In this document: one piece after another, positions 46,776-55,653 of the stretch | Layout of the letters: the number at the start of each line of letters is the position of its first letter | Position numbering within the stretch: position 1 is the stretch's first letter | Assembly: GCF_000384235.1 (NCBI RefSeq) | Contig: NZ_KB913033.1 | Span: 2,115,164 to 2,179,163, forward strand | Length of the DNA stretch: 64,000 nt | Direction of reading: 5' to 3' | Source: Hydrogenovibrio halophilus DSM 15072 | GTDB taxonomy: Bacteria; Pseudomonadota; Gammaproteobacteria; Thiomicrospirales; Thiomicrospiraceae | The notes under the pieces: model-generated | Told to the model about the DNA's origin: nothing | Seen by the model: the letters and a program-made list of their open reading frames with translations, nothing else | The model's database searches: none | Position numbers and translations under genes: made by a program

Positions 46776-49196
46776 TCAGGAGTCCTTTTCCAGCTTCAGC
46801 AATTGTTGCTGGGTTTTGAGCAGTGAATCGGGGTTAAGGCTGATGCTGTCGATGCCCAGTTCCATCAGAAAAGCGGCCATCTCGGGGTAGTCGGACGGTG
46901 CCTGACCGCAAAACCCGGTGTGCAGACCGCATTTTCTGGCTTTTTCGATCGCCATCCGAATCATCTGTTTGACGCCGTCCTGGCGTTCGTCAAAACGCCC
47001 GGCGACCTGCCCCGAATCCCGGTCAATGCCCAGCACCAGCTGGGTCAGATCGTTGGAACCGATGGAAATGCCATCAAAGTGGGGCGCGAACTGCTCCATC
47101 ACCAACACATTGTTGGGGATTTCGCACATCATATAGACTTCCAGCCCGTTATGGTGGCGGGTCAATCCGTTTTTGGCCATCACGGCAAGCGCGTCTTCCG
47201 CTTCCTCCACGGTGCGCACAAACGGCAACATCACTTTGAGATTGTTCAGGCCAAAGTCTTCGCGTACGGCTTTGATCGCCGCGCATTCCATGGCAAAGGC
47301 CGGGGCAAAGCTTTCGGATATATAGCGCGCCGCGCCGCGAAAACCGAGCATCGGGTTTTCTTCATGGGGTTCAAAAAAGCGCCCACCCAGCAGAGAGCGA
47401 TATTCATTGGATTTGAAGTCGGACAGCCGCAAAATGACCGGCCGCGGATAAAACGCCGCACACAAAGTGGCAATGCCTTCGCTGAGACGCTGAATGAAAA
47501 ATGCCTCGCCCTGGTCCGAGGCAAACCCGGCCTGCTTGAGCAAGGAGTGGATTTGTTCGCGGGTGTCGGGATCGGTCACGGATTCCGGGTGACACAACGC
47601 CAACGGGTGAATTTTGATCGATTCGTTGATCATGAATTCCATGCGCGCCAGCCCCACGCCCGCGCTGGGCAGAAACTGATGGGCAAAGGCCATGTCCGGG
47701 TTGGCCAGATTCAGCATCAGGTCGGTCTGGGTGGTTTCCAAATCGCTCAGATCGGTTTGCGTTTTTTCATAAGGCTGTTCTCCAGCATAGACTTTGCCGG
47801 TGTCGCCCTCCACGCAGGACACGGTCACTTTCTGCTCATCCAGGCCCATCAGATCGGTGGTCGCCTTGCCACAGCCGACGATGGCCGGAATCCCCAGCTC
47901 ACGCGCGATGATCGCGGCATGGCAGGTGCGTCCACCGCGATTGGTGACAATGGCGGCCGCTTTTTTCATAATCGGTTCCCAATCGGGCGTGGTCATGTCG
48001 GTGACCAGAATGTTGCCCGGTTCGAACCGTTCGATTTCGGCGACGTCTTCAATGATTTTAACCCGGCCCTGAGCCAGACGATCGCCGACAGCGCGGCCCG
48101 TCGTCAGCACTTTGGCGTCCGGCTCGGGGTGAATCTGGAACTGGGTCAGGCAGTGGCGGTTTTGCTGGGAACGCACGGTTTCCGGGCGTGCTTGAACGAT
48201 GTAGAGCTGACCGTCAATGCCGTCCTTGGCCCATTCAATGTCCATGGCCTTGGTCTCATCCTGGTCGGTGCTGTAGTGCTGCTCAATGCGCATCGCAAAA
48301 TCGGTCAATCGCAACACTTCTGCGTCATCGAGGCAATATTGCTGGCGTTCCTCGACCGTGGTCTGAATGTTTTTGACCGGCGATTTTTTCAGCCCGCTGG
48401 TGTCGTAAATCATTTTCAGTTTTTTCGCCCCCAGGTGGCGGCGCAGTACTTGACGGTAGCCCTGTTCAAACGTGGGTTTGTGCACATAAAATTCGTCCGG
48501 GTCCACGGCACCCTGCACTACGTTTTCCCCCAGCCCCCAGGCGCCGGTGACAAACACCACCTGATCAAACCCGTTTTCGGTGTCGAGCGTGAACATGACT
48601 CCGGAGCTGGCCAGATCGGAGCGCACCATTTTCTGCACGCCAATCGACAGACCGACCTGAAAATGGTCAAAGCCTTTGTCGATGCGGTAATGGGTGGCCC
48701 GGTCGGTAAACAGTGAGGCAAAACAGCGTTTGCAGGCTTCCAACAGGGCATCAAACCCTTCGATGTTGAGGTAGGTTTCTTGCTGGCCGGCAAAGCTGGC
48801 ATCGGGCAGGTCTTCGGCTGTGGCCGAACTGCGCACCGCCAGAGTGATGTCGCCTTCAAAGCGTTGATTGAGTTCCAACCAGGCCTGGTGAATTTCGGAT
48901 TGAATCGTGCGCGGCATCTCTGCGTGATAAATGGCTTCGCGAATGGCCTGGGTGCGTTTGCCCAGGTCGGCCACATTGTCGGCGTCCAGCGGGTCCAGCT
49001 GCTCATGCAGAAAGTCCCACAAGTCGTTGTCCGTCAGCAATTGGCGATAGGCTTCGGCAGTGACGGCAAACCCGTCCGGCACCGGGATGCCTTTGGGCGT
49101 CAACGCCTGAAACATTTCCCCCAGCGACGCGTTTTTGCCGCCGACCAGGGGGATGTCATCAATGCCGATTTCATTAAAAAAACGAATGTAGCGCAT
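46776..49196 (-). CDS. ppsA: phosphoenolpyruvate synthase
   Basis: 806 residues from ATG 49196, chosen because AAAAGGAG ends 6 bp upstream (the ATG at 49202 has no spacing). N-terminal ATP-grasp domain (GGKNASLGEM; VRSSATAEDLPDASFAGQQE), central phosphohistidine domain with the catalytic His in GGRTCHAAIIARELG (about 420), and C-terminal PEP/pyruvate domain. It converts pyruvate, ATP and water to PEP, AMP and phosphate: the gluconeogenic entry, useful to an autotroph. A palindromic MITE is inserted directly before its ribosome-binding site. A palindrome copy is in the coding sequence (HQAWLE). Confidence 0.96.
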   Translation of the reverse strand: MRYIRFFNEIGIDDIPLVGGKNASLGEMFQALTPKGIPVPDGFAVTAEAYRQLLTDNDLWDFLHEQLDPLDADNVADLGKRTQAIREAIYHAEMPRTIQSEIHQAWLELNQRFEGDITLAVRSSATAEDLPDASFAGQQETYLNIEGFDALLEACKRCFASLFTDRATHYRIDKGFDHFQVGLSIGVQKMVRSDLASSGVMFTLDTENGFDQVVFVTGAWGLGENVVQGAVDPDEFYVHKPTFEQGYRQVLRRHLGAKKLKMIYDTSGLKKSPVKNIQTTVEERQQYCLDDAEVLRLTDFAMRIEQHYSTDQDETKAMDIEWAKDGIDGQLYIVQARPETVRSQQNRHCLTQFQIHPEPDAKVLTTGRAVGDRLAQGRVKIIEDVAEIERFEPGNILVTDMTTPDWEPIMKKAAAIVTNRGGRTCHAAIIARELGIPAIVGCGKATTDLMGLDEQKVTVSCVEGDTGKVYAGEQPYEKTQTDLSDLETTQTDLMLNLANPDMAFAHQFLPSAGVGLARMEFMINESIKIHPLALCHPESVTDPDTREQIHSLLKQAGFASDQGEAFFIQRLSEGIATLCAAFYPRPVILRLSDFKSNEYRSLLGGRFFEPHEENPMLGFRGAARYISESFAPAFAMECAAIKAVREDFGLNNLKVMLPFVRTVEEAEDALAVMAKNGLTRHHNGLEVYMMCEIPNNVLVMEQFAPHFDGISIGSNDLTQLVLGIDRDSGQVAGRFDERQDGVKQMIRMAIEKARKCGLHTGFCGQAPSDYPEMAAFLMELGIDSISLNPDSLLKTQQQLLKLEKDS
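48878..48889. repeat. palindrome copy 11, inside ppsA
   Basis: Read as CAG-GCC-TGG (Gln-Ala-Trp). Confidence 0.9.
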
Positions 49197-49212
49197 GCCC
49201 ATCTCCTTTTAG

Positions 49213-49374
49213 CACGGAAATTTCATAAATTTGCGCCAAGATCGCTCAGGAACTTGTTTTCACAAGGAAATTTCTGAAGGAGTGTCGTATCAACGATTAC
49301 GACCGACTGAAGAAATATTTCTTGTGGAATCAAGGGGCAAGCGAGATGGTGCATAATTTTATGAATTTTCCGGG
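49213..49374. mobile_element. palindromic MITE, copy 1, upstream of ppsA
   Basis: 162 bp, flanked by TTAG at 49209-49212 and 49375-49378. The termini are inverted (CACGGAAATTTCATAAATTT against the complement of AATTTTATGAATTTTCCGGG). A second inverted pair lies inside (TTTCACAAGGAAATTTC and GAAATATTTCTTGTGGAA), and at the exact centre GTCGTA (49284-49289) and TACGAC (49298-49303) enclose an 8-base loop. The left TTAG runs into the ppsA ribosome-binding site. No transposase gene inside. Copy 2 is at 53996. Confidence 0.8.
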
Positions 49375-49389
49375 TTAGTACAAATAAAC

Positions 49390-49401
49390 ACCAGGCCTGG
49401 T
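49390..49401. repeat. palindrome copy 12, after slyX
   Basis: 19 bp beyond the slyX stop, between slyX and the MITE; flanks ATAAAC and CAATTTT. Confidence 0.9.
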
Positions 49402-49419
49402 CAATTTTGCAGACCAGCG

Positions 49420-49659
49420 TCAGTAGTGTGGTGGTGGCGTTTCCTCGCTGACGGGTTTGATGCCGCTTTGCTCTGATCTTAACGCTTTGAACGCATCCGA
49501 GAGAATATTGATTTGTTTTTGCAACAATTGCAATTGCTGATGTTGCTGACCCACGGTGCGATTGAGGGTGTCAATCGTGTCCTGCTGATAGGCGCAGGTC
49601 ATTTCCAGCTGTTCCAGACGTTGCTGGCCATCGCTCAGTTGCGTGATCTCATTGGCCAT
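49420..49659 (-). CDS. slyX: SlyX family protein
   Basis: 79 residues from ATG 49659 (GAGGA 9 bp upstream; the ATG at 49668 touches that site). A coiled coil (about 5-60, QQRLEQLEMTCAYQQDTIDTLNR) with the family's diagnostic end, PPPHY. Function is unknown in the family. Overlaps the end of the M61 peptidase gene by 25 bp in the same direction. Confidence 0.9.
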   Translation of the reverse strand: MANEITQLSDGQQRLEQLEMTCAYQQDTIDTLNRTVGQQHQQLQLLQKQINILSDAFKALRSEQSGIKPVSEETPPPHY

Positions 49660-51524
49660 GGGGTCCATTCCTCTGATGGTTGATCGTTTGAATCATGATA
49701 ACGCAGACTGACCCGATCCTGTGGCGGAGGCATCAATGTCAAGTCGGTGGTGTGCAGTTCATCACGCCGGAAATAGTGGCAACTCAGGGTGTCGCCCGGT
49801 TGATGGCGTGACAGATAGGTTTCCAACCGGCTCAACGACTCGATTTTGAAGCCATTGAGCGCAATCAGTTCATCGTTGGGGGCCAGTCCGGCGTTGACCG
49901 CGGCCTGTTCCTGCCAGATGTGGCGCACTTTCAGTGTGTGGTGTTCGGTTTGAACAAAGTTGGCACCCAACACCAGTGGGGCTTCAAATGGGGCTTCCAG
50001 ATCGTCCTCGTCTCCCAGATGACCGCCCATGTCTTTCAGATGACTGGGCGCGCGCAGGCGAAACTCGATGCCAACGCTGGCAAACAGGGCTTCAAACGGC
50101 AAATCTTCTGTCCCATCAAGATAGCGGGCAAAAAAGTCGGACAGGTCCAGGCCGCTGACGCGTTCGCACACCTGTTCAATTTCGCCTTCGCCCAGACCAG
50201 CCCCGGTGCGACCGTAATCGCGCCACAGGGCAAGCAGAACGTCGTCCAGACTGAGTTTGCCTTGGGTGTCGCGACGCAGGGTCAAATCCAGTCCCAATGC
50301 GATCAACGCGCCTTTGGTGTAGTAGTTGACGATGGCATTGGGCGCGTTTTCATCCTGCTGATAAAACTTGGTCCAGGTCAGGACGCTGGATTCGGCCACA
50401 CTTTGCTGAAAGCGGCCGGGCAGGCGATACACCTTGGTCATTTCCTTACTCAAACGCGTCAGGTATTGTTCGGCTGACAGGATGCCGGCGCGCCAGAGAA
50501 TGTTCAGGTCATAAAACGAGGTGATGCCTTCAAACCACCAGAGCTGGCGGGTGTAAACCGGTTCGGTCAGGCTGGGGCGCTGGTAAACCTGCGGTTGGAT
50601 GCGTTTGACGTTCCAGGTATGAAAATACTCATGCGAACACAGCTCCAGAAAATTCAGGTAGGCGTCCGGGTAAACGGTTTTTCTTCCCAGATAAGGCAGG
50701 TCGTCGCGGCTGATCATCAAGGCGGTGGAATCCAGATGTTCCAGCCCGCCGTAATCACTGGCGGTGACCATGACCTGGAACAGGTAGCGCTCAATCGGCC
50801 AGGGCGTGCCGAACAACGTGAGTTCGGTCTCGCAAATGCGGGTCAGATCGGCCTTCAATTGCTCGGTGTCGACACGGTCCCATTCGATCTTTCCGGTAAA
50901 CACGGCCTGATGGGCAATGCCGCAGGCTTCGAATTCCAGGCACTGGAAAGTGCCGATTTCGACCGGGTACTCAATCAGATCCCAGTAGTTTCGGGCCTGG
51001 AAACGCCCGAAGCCCTGTGCATTGGTGGCCAGAGCGGGCAGGGTGGTGGCCACTTGCCAGTCAGACTGAAACGCCTGTTGGCCCGGTTCCAGTATCACCT
51101 CTACCGGTTGGTCGCGCTGACCTTCCACCGCCAGAAACACACTGGTGCCATTGAAAAAGGCATGGGTCGCGTCGAAATGGGCACCGCGCACCGACAAATC
51201 CCAGGCATAGACCTGATAACGGACCTCGACCGGCCCCTCGGTGGGTTCGATCTGCCAATGGGCGGCGTCCAGCGGTGTGATCGCAAGTGGACGGGCATCG
51301 TGTGTCCGGGCGGACAGTCGATTGAGGTGTTTGGCAAAATCCCGGATCAGGTAACTGCCGGGAATCCACTTGGGCAAGGCAAGTGTCTGACCGGCCGGGT
51401 CGGGACGCTCAATGGTCAGCGTCACCTCAAACACATGGGCATGCGGGTCGGTCAGCTTGACCCGGTATTGGATTGAAAACGCATCGGCGATGGCCGCTTG
51501 AGGACGTGAGGCAAATAAGGTCAT
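49635..51524 (-). CDS. M61-family metallopeptidase with PDZ domain
   Basis: 629 residues from ATG 51524 (GGAGGA 12 bp upstream; GTG 51557 is also open). N-terminal beta domain (about 15-190), gluzincin catalytic domain with HEYFHTWNVKR (zinc His-His and the Glu between; about 298-308) and a C-terminal PDZ domain (about 520-610: NAGLAPNDELIALNGFKIES). Relatives are glycyl aminopeptidases. No signal peptide is obvious, so it may be cytoplasmic. Cotranscribed with slyX, divergent from gltX. Confidence 0.88.
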   Translation of the reverse strand: MTLFASRPQAAIADAFSIQYRVKLTDPHAHVFEVTLTIERPDPAGQTLALPKWIPGSYLIRDFAKHLNRLSARTHDARPLAITPLDAAHWQIEPTEGPVEVRYQVYAWDLSVRGAHFDATHAFFNGTSVFLAVEGQRDQPVEVILEPGQQAFQSDWQVATTLPALATNAQGFGRFQARNYWDLIEYPVEIGTFQCLEFEACGIAHQAVFTGKIEWDRVDTEQLKADLTRICETELTLFGTPWPIERYLFQVMVTASDYGGLEHLDSTALMISRDDLPYLGRKTVYPDAYLNFLELCSHEYFHTWNVKRIQPQVYQRPSLTEPVYTRQLWWFEGITSFYDLNILWRAGILSAEQYLTRLSKEMTKVYRLPGRFQQSVAESSVLTWTKFYQQDENAPNAIVNYYTKGALIALGLDLTLRRDTQGKLSLDDVLLALWRDYGRTGAGLGEGEIEQVCERVSGLDLSDFFARYLDGTEDLPFEALFASVGIEFRLRAPSHLKDMGGHLGDEDDLEAPFEAPLVLGANFVQTEHHTLKVRHIWQEQAAVNAGLAPNDELIALNGFKIESLSRLETYLSRHQPGDTLSCHYFRRDELHTTDLTLMPPPQDRVSLRYHDSNDQPSEEWTPWPMRSRN

Positions 51525-51658
51525 GGAAAAGCGATTTCCTCCGGTTTCAGTGGTCACTCACGGGAAGCGAGTGGAATTGGTTATAATGTCCCCCATTTTA
51601 CGCCATTTGCCTGCGCAAATGGTATCGGACTCATGAGTTTACGATGAAGGAGACGCTT

Positions 51659-53074
51659 GTGGTAAAAACGCGATTCGCCCCCAGCCCGACTGGCTTTCTG
51701 CATATCGGTGGTGTGCGCACTGCCTTGTTTTCCTGGCTGTATGCCCGCCAGCAGAAAGGGCAGTTTGTGCTGCGTATCGAAGACACCGACCGCGAACGCT
51801 CGACCCAGGCGTCGGTCGATGCGATCATGGATGGCATGCATTGGCTGGGACTGGATTATGACGAAGGTCCGATTTATCAGACCCAGCGTTTTGATCGTTA
51901 CAAAGCCGTGATCGATCAGCTTCTGGCCGAGGGCAAAGCCTATTACTGTTACGCCAGTCAGGAAGAACTGGACCAGATGCGTGAGGCGCAGCGCGAACGG
52001 GGCGAAAAACCGCGCTATGACGGCCGTTATCGTGACTTTACCGGCACACCGCCGCAAGGGGTCAAGCCGGTCATTCGCTTCAAAAACCCGCAGGAAGGCA
52101 GTGTGGTGATCGAGGATCTGGTCAAAGGGCCGATCACCGTGGCCAACAGCGAACTGGATGACCTGATCATTGCCCGGTCGGATGGCACGCCCACCTACAA
52201 CCTGACCGTGGTGGTCGATGACTGGGACATGGGCATGACCCATGTGATTCGCGGCGATGACCACATCAACAACACCCCACGTCAGATCAATCTGTATCAG
52301 GCACTGAATGCGCCCGTGCCAAAGTTTGCCCACATTCCGATGGTTCTGGGCAGTGACGGGGCGCGCTTGTCCAAGCGTCACGGCGCGGTGTCGGTGCTGC
52401 AATACAAGGAAGAAGGGTTTTTGCCCGAAGCCTTGTTGAATTATCTGGTCCGGCTGGGCTGGTCACATGGCGATCAGGAAATCTTCACACTGGAAGAGAT
52501 GGTGGCGCATTTTTCACTGGAAGCGGTCAATACGGCGCCGTCCACGTTCAACGAAGAAAAACTGCTGTGGATCAATCAGCAACACATCCAGACCACGCCC
52601 CTGAGCAACTTAACCGCCAACCTGAAGCCGTTCATGGACGAGCGAGGCCTGGATACCGAACAGGGCCCATCGCTGGCAGCGGTGGCCGATCTGTTGCGCG
52701 AACGGGCGCGCACACTGGTGGAAATGGCCGACTCAGCGCGTTATTTTTACAGTGAGTTTGACGAGTTTGATCCCGTCGCCACCAAAAAGCACCTGCGTCC
52801 AGTTGCGGAAACCCCGTTGCACACCCTTCGCGACAAACTGGCCCGGCTTGAAGACTGGTCGGCCAAACCGATTCATGAATGCGTTCAGACCACAGCGGCG
52901 GAGCTGGAAGTGGGCATGGGCAAGGTGGGCATGCCATTCCGGGTGGCGATCACAGGCGGGGGACAGTCGCCGTCGATTGACGCCACCGCGGAACTGATTG
53001 GCCAGTCGCGCTGTCTGGCGCGCATGGATCGGGCTCTGGCCGTGATTGAGGTGCGCAAGTCGCAGAACGGCTGA
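51659..53074 (+). CDS. gltX: glutamyl-tRNA synthetase
   Basis: 471 residues. I choose GTG 51659 because AAGGAG at 51647-51652 lies 6 bp upstream and the product then begins [18 protein letters not shown]; the ATG at 51644 would cover that site. Class I signatures: HIGG (HIGH box, about 13-16) and LSKRHG (KMSKS box, about 240). It charges tRNA-Glu; two tRNA-Glu genes lie just downstream. No C-x-C zinc site (the knuckle near residue 100-130 reads YCYASQEEL), as in some bacterial enzymes. Confidence 0.95.
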   Translation: MVKTRFAPSPTGFLHIGGVRTALFSWLYARQQKGQFVLRIEDTDRERSTQASVDAIMDGMHWLGLDYDEGPIYQTQRFDRYKAVIDQLLAEGKAYYCYASQEELDQMREAQRERGEKPRYDGRYRDFTGTPPQGVKPVIRFKNPQEGSVVIEDLVKGPITVANSELDDLIIARSDGTPTYNLTVVVDDWDMGMTHVIRGDDHINNTPRQINLYQALNAPVPKFAHIPMVLGSDGARLSKRHGAVSVLQYKEEGFLPEALLNYLVRLGWSHGDQEIFTLEEMVAHFSLEAVNTAPSTFNEEKLLWINQQHIQTTPLSNLTANLKPFMDERGLDTEQGPSLAAVADLLRERARTLVEMADSARYFYSEFDEFDPVATKKHLRPVAETPLHTLRDKLARLEDWSAKPIHECVQTTAAELEVGMGKVGMPFRVAITGGGQSPSIDATAELIGQSRCLARMDRALAVIEVRKSQNG

Positions 53075-53182
53075 AAGGGCCTGGCATTTTGTGCGCATCG
53101 GGAAGGGGGTGAAACCGTAAGCATTTTTGGTTGCGTCAGACCCAGCGCACAGGATTCATTGTTAAAAAATTGTAAAAATGGC

Positions 53183-53210
53183 TTGACCGCCGCAGTCAGT
53201 TCCTTATAAT
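53183..53210 (+). promoter_or_regulatory. promoter of the tRNA-Ala/Glu/Gly operon
   Basis: TTGACC, 16-bp spacer, TATAAT, then ACGCACCC. The -10 region and discriminator match the tRNA-Val promoter at 36683 almost base for base (CCTTATAATACGC). Confidence 0.85.
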
Positions 53211-53229
53211 ACGCACCCATCAGCTCAGG

Positions 53230-53305
53230 GGGGCTATAGCTCAGCTGGGAGAGCGCAACACTGGCAGTGTTGAGGTCAGCGGTTCGATCCCGCTTAGCTC
53301 CACCA
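53230..53305 (+). tRNA. tRNA-Ala (GGC)
   Basis: 76 nt with CCA. Acceptor strands GGGGCTA and TAGCTCC with one G-T pair; anticodon loop CTGGCAG (GGC). Confidence 0.95.
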
Positions 53306-53345
53306 TTTTACTTAGGCCAAATGGTTATTCGAGTTGATATTTTGT

Positions 53346-53421
53346 GTCCCGTTCGTCTAGAGGCCTAGGACACCGCCCTTTCACGGCGGTAACAGGGGTT
53401 CGACTCCCCTACGGGACGCCA
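53346..53421 (+). tRNA. tRNA-Glu (UUC), copy 1
   Basis: 76 nt with CCA. Acceptor strands GTCCCGT and ACGGGAC; anticodon loop CTTTCAC (TTC) on a CCGCC/GGCGG stem. Confidence 0.96.
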
Positions 53422-53423
53422 TT

Positions 53424-53498
53424 GCGGGAATAGCTCAGCGGTAGAGCACAACCTTGCCAAGGTTGGGGTCGCGAGTTCGAACCTCGTTTCCCGCTCCA
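53424..53498 (+). tRNA. tRNA-Gly (GCC)
   Basis: 75 nt with CCA. Acceptor strands GCGGGAA and TTCCCGC; anticodon loop TTGCCAA (GCC). It starts 2 bp after tRNA-Glu. Confidence 0.96.
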
Positions 53499-53555
53499 GA
53501 TTCAAGATTGTTTGATCGCCTTCCTCTAGGCCGGATATCAAGCCTTCAAACAATC

Positions 53556-53580
53556 GCCTGCTTCGGCAGGCATTTTTTTT
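53556..53580 (+). terminator. tRNA operon terminator
   Basis: GCCTGC-TTCG-GCAGGC followed by ATTTTTTTT. It separates the first three tRNAs from the second tRNA-Glu. Confidence 0.88.
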
Positions 53581-53618
53581 GTCTGAATGATTTTTTTGTT
53601 TTGGCAAATCGCGACAAC

Positions 53619-53694
53619 GTCCCGTTCGTCTAGAGGCCTAGGACACTGCCCTTTCACGGCGGCAACAGGGGTTCGACTCCCCTACGGGACGCCA
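53619..53694 (+). tRNA. tRNA-Glu (UUC), copy 2
   Basis: 76 nt with CCA. Differs from copy 1 at two places: the anticodon stem reads CTGCC/GGCGG (a T-G wobble) and the base after it is C instead of T. It lies after a terminator, so it depends on read-through or its own promoter. Confidence 0.95.
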
Positions 53695-53701
53695 CATTAT
53701 C

Positions 53702-53737
53702 AACCCGCCAAACGCGTTTGTGTCTGGCGGGTTTTTT
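53702..53737 (+). terminator. terminator after the second tRNA-Glu
   Basis: AACCCGCCA and TGGCGGGTT pair around a 12-base loop and are followed by a T run. Confidence 0.9.
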
Positions 53738-53995
53738 CTTTCTGCTTCCCTGACGTGCACGCTTTTTTACCAGGCCTGGTAAGTTTTGGTGCCCCGACCG
53801 ACCTGTGGCGAATATTTTTACAGAGAAATTGCAGCAAATGGGTGTTGTCATGTGTGTTTTCCAAACAGGCGCTATCCTTGCTTTATGGCTGGCATGCCGG
53901 TGTCATCTCTATGCCATCTGTGGCTGGCATGATACCCTGTGCAACAAACAAAACACTCAGCGAACGCTTGATGCAAGCGGCAAGCTTTGCTTTAG
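53738..53995. other. intergenic stretch before the second MITE
   Basis: About 260 bp with palindrome copy 13 (53769). A short plus-strand open frame at 53805-54011 runs into the MITE and is not convincing. Confidence 0.45.
53769..53780. repeat. palindrome copy 13
   Basis: 32 bp beyond the tRNA-Glu terminator; flanks TTTTTT and AAG. Confidence 0.9.
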
Positions 53996-54158
53996 CCCGG
54001 AAATTTCATAAATTTGCGCCAATATCGCGCAGGCAATTGGTTTCACAAGGAAATTTCTGAAGGAGTGTCGTATCAACGATTACGACCGACTGAAGAAATA
54101 TTTCTTGTGGAATCAAGGGGCAAGCGAGATGGTGCATAATTTTTATGAATTTTTCGGG
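53996..54158. mobile_element. palindromic MITE, copy 2, upstream of gnd
   Basis: 163 bp, flanked by TTAG at 53992-53995 and 54159-54162. It matches copy 1 (49213) with about nine differences by hand alignment, most of them near the left arm. The outer 8 bp begin CCCGGAAA and end TTTTCGGG, better inverted repeats than in copy 1. The right end lies 37 bp before the gnd start, and TAGAAT at 54160-54165 (formed by the right flank) could serve as a -10 box. Confidence 0.8.
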
Positions 54159-54195
54159 TTAGAATAGGCTTTTACTTTTCAACAGGAGCAGACAG

Positions 54196-55650
54196 ATGTC
54201 TCAGGCAGAGATAGGCGTCATCGGACTGGCCGTCATGGGCCAGAATCTGGTATTGAACATGGCCGATCACGGTTTCAAGGTCGCGGTATATAACCGTTCT
54301 TACGACAAAACCGATGCCTTTGTCCGGCAGCGGGTGGAAGACCGCCCAATTGTCGGCGCTCAGTCTTTGACGGAACTGGTGGATCAACTGGCCAGACCGC
54401 GCAAAATCATGCTGATGGTCAAGGCCGGGGACGTGGTGGATCGATTGATCGATGACCTGATCCCGCTGCTGTCTGAAGGCGACATCATCATCGATGGTGG
54501 CAACTCGCTCTATACCGATTCCACCCGCCGCACCCAGCGTTTGAAAGCCGAGGGCCTGCATTTTATCGGCACCGGCGTGTCCGGTGGCGAAGAAGGGGCG
54601 CGAACCGGTCCTTCGATCATGCCGGGCGGAGACGTCGCGGCTTGGCCGGCGGTCAAACCCATTTTTCAAGCGATTTCTGCGAAATCCGATGGTCAGCCTT
54701 GCTGTGACTGGGTAGGGCCGGAAGGCGCTGGTCATTACGTCAAAATGGTGCACAACGGCATTGAGTATGGCGACATGCAATTGATCGCCGAGGCGTATCA
54801 TTTGATGCGTCAGGGACTGGGGCTGTCGGTGGATGCGATTCAGGCGGTGTTTGCCGACTGGAACCAAGGCGTTCTGGACTCTTATTTGATTGAAATCACC
54901 GCTGAGCTGCTGACCTTTAAAGATGACGACGGCGAGCCGCTGGTGGACAAAATTCTGGACGCGGCCGGGCAGAAGGGCACGGGCAAATGGACCGGCATCA
55001 GTTCGCTGGAATTGGGGGTGCCGGTGACATTGATCACCGAGTCGGTGTATGCCCGTTGCCTGTCGGCTCTGAAATCGGAACGCGAAGAGGCGGCTCAGCG
55101 CTATCCGGCCAGTGAGGTGCCTCCGTTGAGCGAATCGGAAACCCGGGCCATGATTGCGGCGCTGCATGACGCGCTCTATGCGTCCAAGATCATGTCTTAT
55201 GCTCAGGGTTATATGCTGATGCGCGAAGCGGCCAGCGAGTTTGACTGGGACCTGAACTACGGCGGCATTGCGCTGATGTGGCGGGGCGGGTGCATCATTC
55301 GCAGCCGTTTTCTGGAAAACATCAAACAGGCTTACGATCAGAACCCGAGTTTGAACAACCTGTTGCAGGCCGAATTTTTCGAGCAGGCGGTCAAGCAGTC
55401 CGAATCCAACTGGCGCAAAGCCGTGGCCTTTGCGGTCACGCAGGGACTGCCGGTGCCGGCCATGAGCTCGGCGCTGGCCTTTTTTGATGGCTATCGCAGT
55501 GCGCGCCTGCCAGCCAACCTGTTGCAGGCCCAGCGCGATTATTTCGGGGCCCACACCTATGAGCGCATCGATGCGCCCAGAGGGGAACGTTTTCATACCG
55601 ACTGGATTCATTCGGGCGGTCATGCCCAATCCGGCAGTTACGAGGTGTAA
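54196..55650 (+). CDS. gnd: 6-phosphogluconate dehydrogenase
   Basis: 484 residues. NADP-binding GLAVMGQNLVLNMADHG (about 9-25), substrate-binding GVSGGEEGARTGPSIMPGG (about 130-148) and catalytic Lys in HYVKMVHNGIEYGDMQLI (about 185). It decarboxylates 6-phosphogluconate to ribulose-5-phosphate with NADPH. AGGAG lies 7 bp before the ATG. First gene of gnd-zwf-pgl, the whole oxidative pentose-phosphate branch in reverse order of the pathway. The promoter region carries a MITE. Confidence 0.96.
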   Translation: MSQAEIGVIGLAVMGQNLVLNMADHGFKVAVYNRSYDKTDAFVRQRVEDRPIVGAQSLTELVDQLARPRKIMLMVKAGDVVDRLIDDLIPLLSEGDIIIDGGNSLYTDSTRRTQRLKAEGLHFIGTGVSGGEEGARTGPSIMPGGDVAAWPAVKPIFQAISAKSDGQPCCDWVGPEGAGHYVKMVHNGIEYGDMQLIAEAYHLMRQGLGLSVDAIQAVFADWNQGVLDSYLIEITAELLTFKDDDGEPLVDKILDAAGQKGTGKWTGISSLELGVPVTLITESVYARCLSALKSEREEAAQRYPASEVPPLSESETRAMIAALHDALYASKIMSYAQGYMLMREAASEFDWDLNYGGIALMWRGGCIIRSRFLENIKQAYDQNPSLNNLLQAEFFEQAVKQSESNWRKAVAFAVTQGLPVPAMSSALAFFDGYRSARLPANLLQAQRDYFGAHTYERIDAPRGERFHTDWIHSGGHAQSGSYEV

Positions 55651-55653
55651 ATC

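Noticed and set aside
49260-49377. A peptide frame across the MITE (KFLKECRINDYDRLKK...) conserved in both copies
   Set aside because: Nucleotide identity explains it; the frames end differently after a one-base indel and have no start with a ribosome-binding site at a sensible distance.
53587-54060. A 157-residue frame ending in KFHKFAPISRRQLVSQGNF, also seen at 48780-49277
   Set aside because: The shared end comes only from the two MITE copies; the rest of the frames is unrelated (tRNA and antisense ppsA).
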